Translations under genes and position numbers: made by a program
From: a virus
Direction: 5' to 3' (one strand)
IMG/VR virus record: IMGVR_UViG_3300034109_000594
Location: 1 to 48,890 of that record
DNA: 48,890 nt
Notes under the pieces: model-generated
The model's database searches: none
What the model saw: the letters and a program-made list of their open reading frames with translations, nothing else
What the model was told of the DNA's origin: nothing
Shown here: positions 5,763 through 13,600 of the stretch, piece by piece
Layout: the number at the start of each line of letters is the position of its first letter
How positions within the stretch are numbered: position 1 is the stretch's first letter

Positions 5763-7291
5763 GCGGGCACCTTCGACAGTTCCCTCTTGATCGCCCTGAC
5801 CAGCCACTCGTTGCCGGGGCTGCGGCGCATCGTCCGCAGAATCTTCTGGAGGTCCTGCCTCGGGATGGTCCGCACGGGCTGGCCCTTGTAGGGGCCCCAC
5901 AGCATCCGGGCTTCCCGTCGCTTCGGCGTCTCGACCGTGGGCTTGCCGGTCACGTCCACCGACTCGGAGTCGAACTGCACGCCGACGCGAATCTGCGCAC
6001 GCCGCTCCTTCTCCGCGGCCATCTCTGCGAGGGCACGCTCCTTGTCGAGCCGCTCCTGCTCCCGCAGTTCGGCCTCGACCTCGGCGAGTTCGACCTCCTC
6101 GTCCTCGGATCGCTTGAGAAGTTTCTCGCGGTACTTCTCCACCTTGGCGGGCGGCAGCACCACGTCGATGGCCGAGCACACGCGATGGAACTTCGTGTTG
6201 TCTTGGTAGTCGAGGATGCGGCAGTGAGGCTTCGGCCCCTGTGCGATGGCGAGCCGACGCAGGTACTCGGTCGGCTGCCCGTCCACGACGCCCTTGCCCG
6301 GGCGGAGGGCGCGGCCCACGATCTGGAGGTAGCGCTGGAGGCTGCGAGTCGGCATCAGCAGATGCAGTTCCTCGACGGCGGAGTCCCACCCCATGGTCAG
6401 GATGGAGATGTTCGCGATGAGGCTGGCCTCGCCCGACTCGTAGCGGTGCATCTCCTCCTGCCGCTGCGTAACGCTCATCCCCGAGTGGACGAGGGCGCAC
6501 TTCACGCCGTACCGCCCCTCGATCATGTCGCGGAACGCGATGGCGTGGGCGCGGTTGTAGCAGTAGACGGCGCCGCGCTTCTTGTGGTTCGCCGCCACGA
6601 GTGCGGCGTGCTCGTGGATCAGCGCCTCGTCCTTGAGGATGCGAGTCACGTCGTCGGCGGAGAAGTCACCGAGCCCGCCACGGATGGCGCTCGTGTCCAG
6701 CCCGCGGAGCACGACTCGCTTGGCCGAGATCGGCGTGAGCCAGCCGTGTGCAATGGCTGGCACCACGCCGTACTGGACAGGGCACCTTCCGTAGTACCGC
6801 ATCGCGGGGCTGCCGTGAGGGGTTGCTGTCAAGCCACACACTACGGCGCCCCGCGAGCGGTACAGGTCGAGCAGGTCCTTGGCTGGCCCGGTGCAGCCAT
6901 AGTGGGCCTCGTCCACGATGACGAGGTCCGGCGAGAACTTCGCACCCCGGTTCCCTGTGAGCAGCGACTGGAGCGAGGCCACGACGATCGGGGCGTCCGA
7001 GCGGGCGTACTTGTCAGCCTGCTCCACCTCGACGTCTCGGAGCCTGTACTCCTCGATGCCCTTGGCGATCTGCCCGCACAGCACCACGCGAGGATCGATC
7101 ACCAACGTCCGGCGGTAACGCTCGGACAGCATGGCGGCGACCAGCGTCTTTCCTGTCCCGGTGGCGAGTTCCCCGAGTGCGATCCCGTCCGAGCACATGG
7201 CACCATGCAGCGACTCGACGGAGTACTGCTGGTAGTCACGAGGCTTCGGCCGGGGGTCGACGAACAGGGTGCGAGCAGGGTGTTGCATCAC
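5759..7291 (-). CDS. SF2 DEAD/DEAH-box helicase
   Basis: The 510-residue protein shows the superfamily 2 helicase motifs in order: a Q-like start (RDYQQYSVESL), Walker A ATGTGKT (43-49), DEAH (127-130), TATPHG motif III (155-160), and in the second RecA domain ALVHSGM, then ILTMGWDSA and motif VI QIVGRALRPG. This set matches the ResIII/type-III-restriction-like helicase group, ATP-driven DNA translocases often found in phage replication modules. The C-terminal quarter (about 375-510) is a charged helical region, then a basic tail. Length is usual for phage copies. It may unwind DNA for replication or recombination with the ERF and exonuclease genes upstream. ATG 7291 (a second ATG follows at once) overlaps the HTH gene's stop. 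Confidence 0.9.
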   Translation of the reverse strand: MMQHPARTLFVDPRPKPRDYQQYSVESLHGAMCSDGIALGELATGTGKTLVAAMLSERYRRTLVIDPRVVLCGQIAKGIEEYRLRDVEVEQADKYARSDAPIVVASLQSLLTGNRGAKFSPDLVIVDEAHYGCTGPAKDLLDLYRSRGAVVCGLTATPHGSPAMRYYGRCPVQYGVVPAIAHGWLTPISAKRVVLRGLDTSAIRGGLGDFSADDVTRILKDEALIHEHAALVAANHKKRGAVYCYNRAHAIAFRDMIEGRYGVKCALVHSGMSVTQRQEEMHRYESGEASLIANISILTMGWDSAVEELHLLMPTRSLQRYLQIVGRALRPGKGVVDGQPTEYLRRLAIAQGPKPHCRILDYQDNTKFHRVCSAIDVVLPPAKVEKYREKLLKRSEDEEVELAEVEAELREQERLDKERALAEMAAEKERRAQIRVGVQFDSESVDVTGKPTVETPKRREARMLWGPYKGQPVRTIPRQDLQKILRTMRRSPGNEWLVRAIKRELSKVPA

Positions 7292-7629
7292 GCTGCCTCC
7301 GTCGCGAGGCGGCGGCGAAGCGAGGCGTACATCCGCTGGAGCCGCTCGTTCCGGTAGTTGGCGCCCACGTAGCGGGTGGCCCGCTCACTCGGGCTCCAAC
7401 TCTCCCTGATGGCTGCGGCCCGCTCTTCGATCTCCTGCGGGGTAGGGTCCGTACGGTTCGGGAGACCCCTCCTCAACGGCGGGCGGCGTGTGTTCGTGAA
7501 CTTCAGGTAGGCGTAGAGCGACGTCTTCGAGATGCCGCACGCCATCGCCGACTTCATCACCGACACGCCCGACAGGTACATCTCCACCGCCTTCGACACC
7601 TGCATCGACCTCGACCCGATCCGATCCAT
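7288..7629 (-). CDS. Small helix-turn-helix DNA-binding protein
   Basis: The start ATG 7629 is preceded by AAGGAGGGATTCCAC, a near-perfect ribosome site, which decides it over longer frames. The 113-residue product begins with a basic helix. Residues about 10-45 (QVSKAVEMYLSGVSVMKSAM, then CGISKTSLYAYLKF) form a typical helix-turn-helix with recognition helix KTSLYAYL. The C-terminal half holds PTPQEIEERAAAIRESWSPSER, a helical segment seen in other small phage proteins. Likely a transcriptional regulator or replication accessory protein. More than half of the gene is overlapped in another frame by 7385-7795. Confidence 0.65.
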   Translation of the reverse strand: MDRIGSRSMQVSKAVEMYLSGVSVMKSAMACGISKTSLYAYLKFTNTRRPPLRRGLPNRTDPTPQEIEERAAAIRESWSPSERATRYVGANYRNERLQRMYASLRRRLATEAA

Positions 7630-7795
7630 GTGGAATCCCTCCTTGAAGAAACGTGCGAACAAACAGGACTGACTGGAGTGCCCTGACCTCCTCGATGAGG
7701 CGTGGCACATCGACGTTGACGATCCTCGGCAGGACTTCGAGCGACAGGTTCTCGATCCGGTACTCGATCTCCTTGATCTCGCGGCTACTGAGCAC
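7385..7795 (-). CDS. Small helical protein overlapping the HTH gene
   Basis: GTG 7795 follows AAGGAGGTGGCGA, a strong ribosome site, and overlaps the end of the ERF gene by 11 bases, so translation here is likely. The first 55 residues (REIKEIEYRIENLSLEVL, then VDVPRLIEEVRALQS) read as a real helical protein. After about residue 56 the frame continues another 80 residues inside the HTH gene, with a composition rich in Gly/Val/Glu/Asp that looks like a shadow. So either two genes really overlap by 245 bases, or the functional part is short and the tail is tolerated. Function unknown. Confidence 0.5.
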   Translation of the reverse strand: MLSSREIKEIEYRIENLSLEVLPRIVNVDVPRLIEEVRALQSVLFVRTFLQGGIPHGSDRVEVDAGVEGGGDVPVGRVGDEVGDGVRHLEDVALRLPEVHEHTPPAVEEGSPEPYGPYPAGDRRAGRSHQGELEPE

Positions 7796-8459
7796 TCGCC
7801 ACCTCCTTGGGTTTCGGGAGCGGCTTCATCGCCTCCCGGTCACGACGCAGGCCCATCAGTTCGTCCTCGGTCATGCGGCCAGCAGCCGCAGACAGGGCGG
7901 CCTTCGCGAGCACCGTGTCTCGGTCCTGCTCGGTGCGCGCTGCGACGAGTGCCTGTCTGGCGAGCGAGAGGGCCGCATTGCTTTTGGCCTTCGGCCCCTC
8001 CAGACCGGCACCGTCGAGGTCGGAATCCGCGGCCACCCCGCAGAGGCAGGCCGCGTGGTTGCGGCGGAAGTACGTCGTCTCCGACAGAATCTTCTGCGGC
8101 TGCTTCTCGGTGATCACCGACATGGCGCGCTCGAACTGGCCCGACGTGTGGCGGAGCGTCGTGACCAGCAGTTGCTGGTCGCCGATCACGACCGTCTTGC
8201 TGGCGAGGTCGAGGCCGTGCTTCGAGAGGGCCGGGGTGACGGCGTCGATCACCTCGTCGAGCGTGGCGTACATCCCGTAGTTGCCCTTGGCGTTCTTCTT
8301 GACGGGGGCAAACTCCGCCCGAGCACGGCACTTCGCCGCACACAGGACGTCGGTGAACTCCGACTCCATCGATGGGTAGTACGAGGTCTGCGGCTTGAGT
8401 CGGGAGTCGCGGCGGCACACGATGCCGTCGAGGTCGGTGGGTTCAGTCTGCTCGGTCAT
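7785..8459 (-). CDS. erf: ERF-family single-strand annealing protein
   Basis: The 224-residue protein carries the ERF family core: APVKKNAKGNYGMYATLDEV, IDAVTPALSKHGLDL, then strands LLVTTLRHTSGQ and a second conserved region ILSETTYFRRNHAACLCGVA. ERF proteins bind single-stranded DNA and anneal homologous strands. In P22-like phages this circularises or recombines the genome. The tail (about 150-224) is helical and charged. Start ATG 8459 shares a base with the exonuclease stop, so annealing protein and exonuclease are made together, as in Red-type pairs. A longer upstream frame exists but lies within the exonuclease gene. Confidence 0.8.
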   Translation of the reverse strand: MTEQTEPTDLDGIVCRRDSRLKPQTSYYPSMESEFTDVLCAAKCRARAEFAPVKKNAKGNYGMYATLDEVIDAVTPALSKHGLDLASKTVVIGDQQLLVTTLRHTSGQFERAMSVITEKQPQKILSETTYFRRNHAACLCGVAADSDLDGAGLEGPKAKSNAALSLARQALVAARTEQDRDTVLAKAALSAAAGRMTEDELMGLRRDREAMKPLPKPKEVASAQ

Positions 8460-9316
8460 CAGTCGATCTCCTTGAGGGACCACGCGGGGAACTTGAGTTC
8501 GTGGATGTGGCCGTACCCAGCGGGCAGCCAGTTGCCGGTCTCGCGCCGCACCTCGATCTCTTCGAGGTCGTCGGCGATCCACTGGACGCATCGCTCGACG
8601 AGCGCGTCAGGGAGATACACCACCTGCACTTCGTGCGGCGGGACTGTGGACATGGCGACGAACACCATGCCGCCGTGGCCTATGCCAGCGGCCTTGGCGA
8701 TCTCCCCGTAGAGGGCCGCCTGATAGTGGTAGCCGTGGTCGAGCACCGCCTTGTGGAAGTCATCGAGCGGACGCGGGGTGCGGCACGTCTTCCAATCGAG
8801 CACGGTGCCGAGGTGGGTGACCGCGTCGAAGCGGCAGCGGAGCAGGTGGCCGTCGTCGCGATGGTGGATCGCCGACAACTCGTGCCACGCGATCTGCTCG
8901 TACAGTTCGACGGCCTTCGAGTTCTTGAAGAACTGGTCGAGGATCGCCTCGCAGGTGGCGAGGTCGGCCGGGCTGGCGAGCGGCAGGTCCGGGTCCTGAT
9001 CGGCCGCCCACGCCTTGGCCGCCGCCGAGGAGGAGAGTCCACCGGAAGCGGTCAAGTACTCGGCCGGGATTTCCGAGAGGTGACCGCGGTATTTCCCGGG
9101 CCCGAACTCAAGGGCGGCATGAACCACCGACCCGAGTTGCAATGCCCCCGAAGAGAAGGGAGACTGGGATCGGGTGACGTAGCGCTGGTCGTACCAGACC
9201 GGGCCACGGTGCCTGAAGTCCCACAGCGGGGACTTCGAGGGGCATGGCAGCCCGTGGTAGACGCGGTTCGGGAGACCTTCGACGAGAAGTACCTGCCCGG
9301 CCGCCAATGTTTCCAT
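8459..9316 (-). CDS. PD-(D/E)XK exonuclease, recombination partner of ERF
   Basis: The 285-residue protein matches the phage exonuclease (PDDEXK_12 / RecE- or Cas4-like) plan. LGSVVHAALEFGP is the first conserved His/Glu motif (about 68). HLLRCRFDAVT supplies the first Asp, LDWKTCRTP is the (D/E)xK site, and HGYHYQAALYGE is the downstream Q..Y motif. It should resect double-stranded ends to give single strands for ERF. Start ATG 9316 is chosen because farther upstream the frame crosses tRNA-derived DNA that is unlikely to be coding; starts at 9421 and 9463 remain possible. The ribosome site before 9316 (GACCTCCCGGCCGCC) is weak. Confidence 0.8.
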   Translation of the reverse strand: METLAAGQVLLVEGLPNRVYHGLPCPSKSPLWDFRHRGPVWYDQRYVTRSQSPFSSGALQLGSVVHAALEFGPGKYRGHLSEIPAEYLTASGGLSSSAAAKAWAADQDPDLPLASPADLATCEAILDQFFKNSKAVELYEQIAWHELSAIHHRDDGHLLRCRFDAVTHLGTVLDWKTCRTPRPLDDFHKAVLDHGYHYQAALYGEIAKAAGIGHGGMVFVAMSTVPPHEVQVVYLPDALVERCVQWIADDLEEIEVRRETGNWLPAGYGHIHELKFPAWSLKEID

Positions 9317-9335
9317 GGCGGCCGGGAGGTCGGAG

Positions 9336-9382
9336 TCGGGGCGACACGATTCGAACGTGCGACCTCTACGTCCCGAACGTAG
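9336..9382 (-). other. attP: Phage attachment site core: 3' half of tRNA-Pro(CGG)
   Basis: Read on the - strand this is the 3' half of a tRNA. It has anticodon stem CTACG/CGTAG around a 7-base loop TTCGGGA (anticodon CGG, G37), a 5-base variable region AGGTC, T stem GCACG/CGTGT around TTCGAAT, and the acceptor strand CGCCCCG plus discriminator A. The 5' half is missing: upstream bases do not pair with CGCCCCG and no proper D arm is present. The loop, T-loop and order closely resemble bacterial proline tRNAs. A half tRNA beside a tyrosine integrase is the usual form of attP. No CCA follows (CTCC instead). Confidence 0.85.
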
Positions 9383-9444
9383 CGCTTCCTCGCCGCCGTC
9401 ACCGTGAAAGGTGTCGGCCATGTCTTCATCAGTCAGTTGGGTGG

Positions 9445-9472
9445 TTGAGTCGCTGAACGTCATCGGTATTCT
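9445..9472 (+). promoter_or_regulatory. Possible sigma-70 promoter of the integrase
   Basis: TTGAGT (9445-9450) and TATTCT (9467-9472) are separated by 16 bases and each match 4 of 6 positions of the standard -35 and -10 boxes. Transcription would begin near 9479 and leave a short leader before ATG 9507. Between them and the start, GTACAGG occurs twice in tandem (GTACAGGGGTACAGG, 9491-9505), a possible operator or ribosome-site region. Confidence 0.35.
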
Positions 9473-9506
9473 GTCTGAAAAGGACGTAGTGTACAGGGGT
9501 ACAGGT

Positions 9507-10358
9507 ATGGGGTCAATGGGTGAGGTGGCTGGGAACTACCTGCTGGGAAGAGACGTCTCGCGGGGATACGCGGCGAACATCCGGAGGACGGCGGCGAAGA
9601 TGGATGCCGCTGGGATCACCCCTGCGAACATCGATGGCACGCGCGTCAACATCTGGCTCTCCTCCATGAGAACGTCTGGTCTGTCGCCGATCAGTATACG
9701 GTCTGAGCGCCGCAGCGCAATCACAATCTGGCGGCATGGGATCGAGATCGAGGTGATCAAGAATCCCATCCGCCATGTCGTCCAGCCGAAGGTCCCTCGC
9801 AGGGTCACTCGTGCCTTCCGACGCGACGATCTTACGGGTGCTGTCAATAGGTTCAGCGATCTCAATATCTCGGCGCGTTTTCGGGGTAGCGGCTGCCCGA
9901 AGGCGCTCTGGCTCACCGCGTGGACCATGTTCGTCTACGAAACCGGGGCCCGATTCTCCGACGCCTACTCCCTCCGTGGCGAAGCACTCGTTCACGGCGG
10001 GGTTGCGTGGACAGCCAGCAAGACGGGCCTGCCCGTGATCAAGCGGCTGTCGCAGAGTACCGCGGAACGCTTGCAGCAACTGCTGGCACTCTCGCCGGAC
10101 GGCACCGTGTTCCAGTGGGCCGTGTCGAGGCGCCACGCTTTCGCCGCGATCCGCGAGGCGTACGAGGCGGCGGGCCTGAAGGGCGGCCGGACGCAATGGC
10201 TGCGGCGAAGCGGGGCGACCCACGCAGAGATGGACCGGAAGGGGGCCGCGATGGAGTATCTGGCTCACGCCACGCCCGGGCTGGCCGAGACGAACTACCT
10301 CGACTACACGCAACTCCTCGACCGGATCGCAGCGCCACGGCCGCTGGACGCAGGGTGA
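9507..10358 (+). CDS. int: Tyrosine recombinase (phage integrase)
   Basis: The 283-residue protein has an N-terminal SAM-like core-binding domain (about 1-95) and a C-terminal catalytic domain. ETGARFSDAY carries the first catalytic Arg, TASKTGLPV the beta-hairpin Lys, and TQWLRRSGATHAEM matches the HxLRxTxAT region, where the usual first His is not obvious. LAHATPGLAETNYLDY carries the second His and the Tyr nucleophile. The length is usual for phage integrases. ATG 9507 is favoured by the upstream AGGGGTACAGGT and possible promoter; an upstream frame reaches 9411. It would recombine the adjacent tRNA-Pro-derived attP with the host gene. Confidence 0.9.
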   Translation: MGSMGEVAGNYLLGRDVSRGYAANIRRTAAKMDAAGITPANIDGTRVNIWLSSMRTSGLSPISIRSERRSAITIWRHGIEIEVIKNPIRHVVQPKVPRRVTRAFRRDDLTGAVNRFSDLNISARFRGSGCPKALWLTAWTMFVYETGARFSDAYSLRGEALVHGGVAWTASKTGLPVIKRLSQSTAERLQQLLALSPDGTVFQWAVSRRHAFAAIREAYEAAGLKGGRTQWLRRSGATHAEMDRKGAAMEYLAHATPGLAETNYLDYTQLLDRIAAPRPLDAG

Positions 10359-10395
10359 CGGACGCATTGACCATGTCGCGGAACGCGCTAGGATC

Positions 10396-10419
10396 GATGC
10401 CGTCAACTTGAACGGCATC
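10396..10419 (+). terminator. Hairpin after the integrase gene
   Basis: GATGCCGT and ACGGCATC form a perfect 8-bp stem around CAACTTGA, 37 bases after the integrase stop. No T run follows on the + strand, so it may be a weak terminator, a transcript-end stabiliser or a protein-binding palindrome. Confidence 0.4.
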
Positions 10420-10627
10420 CATCGCAGCCGAGCGGCCGAGGCGAAAGCACAGCCCAATGCGATGGCCTCCTGCTGGAAGCAGGCATGGTGAGTGCCCGTC
10501 GGTTGTACGACTGTCCGGACGGGGCGTGTGACTCTCACCCGCAGTGCAGGGTCGAACGGCCGCGACTGCGTGACCAAAACCAGCGACCGAGTAGGGTGTG
10601 TCTCCGGCTCCAGCCGACTGACATTCC

Positions 10628-10690
10628 CACCGACTTCCTGCCGTGCGCAGGGAGTCGGTGTGCCCCCTCACCATCCGACTGCCGATGGTG
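10628..10690 (-). terminator. Tandem hairpins ending the late operon
   Basis: Just past the stop codon of the 1240-residue gene (read leftward) lie two hairpins. At 10669-10690, CACCATC/GATGGTG surround an 8-base loop. At 10628-10660 a 14-bp stem with one G-T pair (CACCGACTTCCTGC with GCAGGGAGTCGGTG) closes a 5-base loop. No long U run follows. They are well placed to end the roughly 35-kb leftward structural transcript and, from the other side, integrase readthrough. Confidence 0.6.
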
Positions 10691-10695
10691 TTCGG

Positions 10696-13600
10696 CTACC
10701 CCGCCTGCTGCGGCTGCCTCTTGGTGCGGGTCGAGCGGAACCTCTTGGCCCGTCCCTCGGGAGTCTTGACCGACTTGGCCTCGGTCCGCATCTCTTTCTC
10801 GATCTGCTTCTTGCGGGCGACCAGCGCTTGGAACTCCGGCGGCAGGGTGGCGACGACCTCGTCCGGCAGCGTGGTCTTACTGAAGGTTCGGTTGCCCGGG
10901 ACGCGAGAGATCATCTCGTCGATCACAGCGAGTTCGTCACGCCTCCGCTGGGAGTCGTCAACGAAGTTGCGCCGCACCGGCATGATCGCGTTCCACGCAG
11001 CCTGACCAGTTCGTTCGAGCGGGTCGAGCCGCGGGTCGAGTGCGGTGCCCACAAGGCCAGACGCGGGGCCAAGGCCGGGCAGGCCGATGTCGAGTGCGTG
11101 CTTCGCGATGGCTGGCAGGCGGGCGTCCTTGTTGCCCGTCGCTCCGATGAGGACCTTGTCCCACTGCGTGGGCACGGCACCGATGGGTCGCTTCGTGTGC
11201 GAGTCGACGCCCGTCGCCGTCTCCGCCACGGCCTTCACGACCGGGGACATTTGCGACAGCATGTTCTGCGCGGTCGAGTTGGCGGATGCGGAGATGGAGT
11301 CGACGGCACCTGCTGCCGATGGCTTGTACGACAGCATGTTGAGGGCGCTCATGCCGGGGATGTCGACGCCGCTGAACACGGACGACATTCCCTCCGGCGC
11401 CGCTGCGAAGTTCAGCGCGTCGGGCACGCCCGCCGATCGGAGCGTGTCCTCGGCGATACCGAACGCTCCGCGCTCTCGGTAGGTCTGCGGCAGGTATGCC
11501 TCGTCGTCGTCGCCCTGCAAGCGGTCGAGACCCTTGATGACCTGCGCGTACGAGCCGCCCGGGTTGAGCATCTCTTTGGCGGCGTACTGGCCCGACCGCA
11601 GCGTGTATGCAAGGAAGGGCACGAACGTGTCGCGGAGTTGCTTCTCGTACTCGGTGAGGCTCTCGTAGTCGACGTGGACGTCCTTGAGTCTGCGGGCCGC
11701 CTCCTTCGGTGAGACGCCTTGGGCGAGCAGCGCGTTGTACCCCGACAGACGAGTGTGGGCGTCCGACCACTCTCCAGCGTCCTCGAACTTCTTGAAGATC
11801 GGGTTGTTCGTAGTGCGCCGCACGACCGCATCGGGCGCCGAGGACGTCACGCCAAGTGGGTCGGCGTAGGAGTCCTTGGCGTACTGGCCCCACGTCCTCG
11901 GCCGGTTGCCGATCGACACACCCTTGACGCCGAAGAGGTCGAGGGAGTTCTTGTCGGTGACGATGTCGGTGACGGTCTGCGCGTTGGGGATCGGCACGTT
12001 GAGCGGCGTGGACCCGGGCAGCACTTCGAGCAGCGCCTTGCCGGTGCGGTCGCCGATCTCTCGCTCGACTCCACCCATCCCCTTGAGCACACCGGCCTCG
12101 GCAAGGTCCGACAGGTACGCCTTGAGCGTGGCCTCGTCGCCGCCGACGTTGGCGTACGCTGGCATCCCCCGGATGAACCCGATGGCCCTGTCGTAGTTGC
12201 CGTCGAGCAGAGACTGCGAGTGCCACATGCTCTGGACGAGGGGCCGCGGATCGCCGACGGTGATGAAGTTGCCGATGATGCCACTGAGCCAGTCGCGCGT
12301 GATGCGGGCGGGTCGCGCGAGGGCCTGTGCCTTGAAGGCGCGGTTCATCTCGCGGATCAGATTGCCGAACGGCCCGGACTCCTTGGGGGCGGACACAAGG
12401 TTCTGTGCCTTGGTCAGCCGATCGATGAAGGACTCCGGCACGAAGTACGACGAGAGGTCCACGTCGTCGGCCCGGACCTGCCTGCCCTGCTGTTGCAACT
12501 TCTCGGCGATGGCCTCTCGCGCCCGGGCCGCAGCACCGCCCGCCAGTTGCGAGCCCGCCGTCCGCTGGGACTTGAGCCCGACTCTGGCAAGGGCGTCACG
12601 CAGCGACACAGCCTTGCCGCCCGGGTTCGCGCCCGCGGAACCGGCGACGGCCCGGCTGATCACGGAGTCCGCGAGTGCCTCGCCGGTTGCGATGGCACGC
12701 ATGCGCCCGGTGGTGTACCGCGCCACGGCCTCCGCGGGGTGGTTGCCGAACACGACCGGGTCGGCGGGGTCGAGTTGGTTGAGGAACTTGGCGATCTGGC
12801 GCGTCTGTCCCTTGGTCACCGTTGGCGTCTGGAGGTCAGGGCTGAGAACCCCGACGGTGTTGCGCTGCTTCTTGGTGAGCCCCTTCGCGGCGGCGGCTCG
12901 GGTCGGGTACAGCGCCGCCTCACTGCCCTGCACGGTGCTGTAGTACTCGCCCGTCGGGTTGTTGATGTCCGACACGAGCCAGTTGGCGACCTCGTCGTCG
13001 GTCCATCGCTGGCCCGTGGCGGGGTTGATGTCCCGGCCCCCGAGGAACTCCTTCTTCTTGGCGTAGTACCGCAGTTGGTCGATGCCGCCCGGGAGTTGCA
13101 GGAACCTCTTGCGGCGGATCATGTCCCCGGTGGACAGATCGAAGTAGCCGCCCTTGCTGGCGCCCTGCTGGAGGATCTCCCTGTCCAGCGCGGTCGTCAT
13201 CATGTACGGGCGGTATGCCGCACCGAACTTGTGCCTCAACTGGTGGGCGTTGATGCCAGCCGTCTTGCTCTTGTCGAGGAGGTCCGAGCGCATGACGCCC
13301 CACTTCTCCACGAACTCGCGAATCTTCGGGGTGTTCTCGACGAAGTCGATGTCGCGGGGCGTGGCAGCGACACCTTCGAGGTAGCGGTCGATGGCCTCGG
13401 CGGCGTCCACCCCCTTGGCGTCACTGATGCCGGTCCTCCTCGCTACGGCGTCCGGCACCTCGGCGAACTGGATGAGTTGCGCAACGTCGCCAGCCTCGCG
13501 TGCGCCTGCCGAAGCACCTGCGTTGCCTGCTGTGTTGATCTCCGTGGCTGCCGCCTGCGAGATCGGGTCGAGCGTCCCGCCCGTGAGTTTGTTGCTGACC

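Larger units (their letters stand above)
10359..10695. other. 337-base non-coding convergence region
   Basis: No convincing gene lies between the integrase stop and the end of the 1240-residue gene; frames crossing it have biased, shadow-like composition. It holds a perfect 8-bp hairpin at 10396-10419, a 6-bp hairpin CCTGCT/AGCAGG at 10469-10483, an inverted pair CGCAGT/ACTGCG near 10540-10572, and two strong hairpins at 10628-10690. It is the only stretch longer than 300 bases without a gene. It probably ends the two convergent transcripts and could contain a small RNA. Confidence 0.6.

Noticed and set aside
9336-9412. A complete tRNA-Pro gene on the - strand
   Set aside because: The 3' half is excellent, but the bases where the 5' acceptor strand and D arm should lie do not pair with CGCCCCG, so only an attachment-site half gene is supported.
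10441-10580. A second tRNA or tRNA-like RNA (GGGTCGAAC and hairpins in the gap)
   Set aside because: No cloverleaf with a correct anticodon loop (T33) and acceptor stem could be drawn; only isolated hairpins are present.
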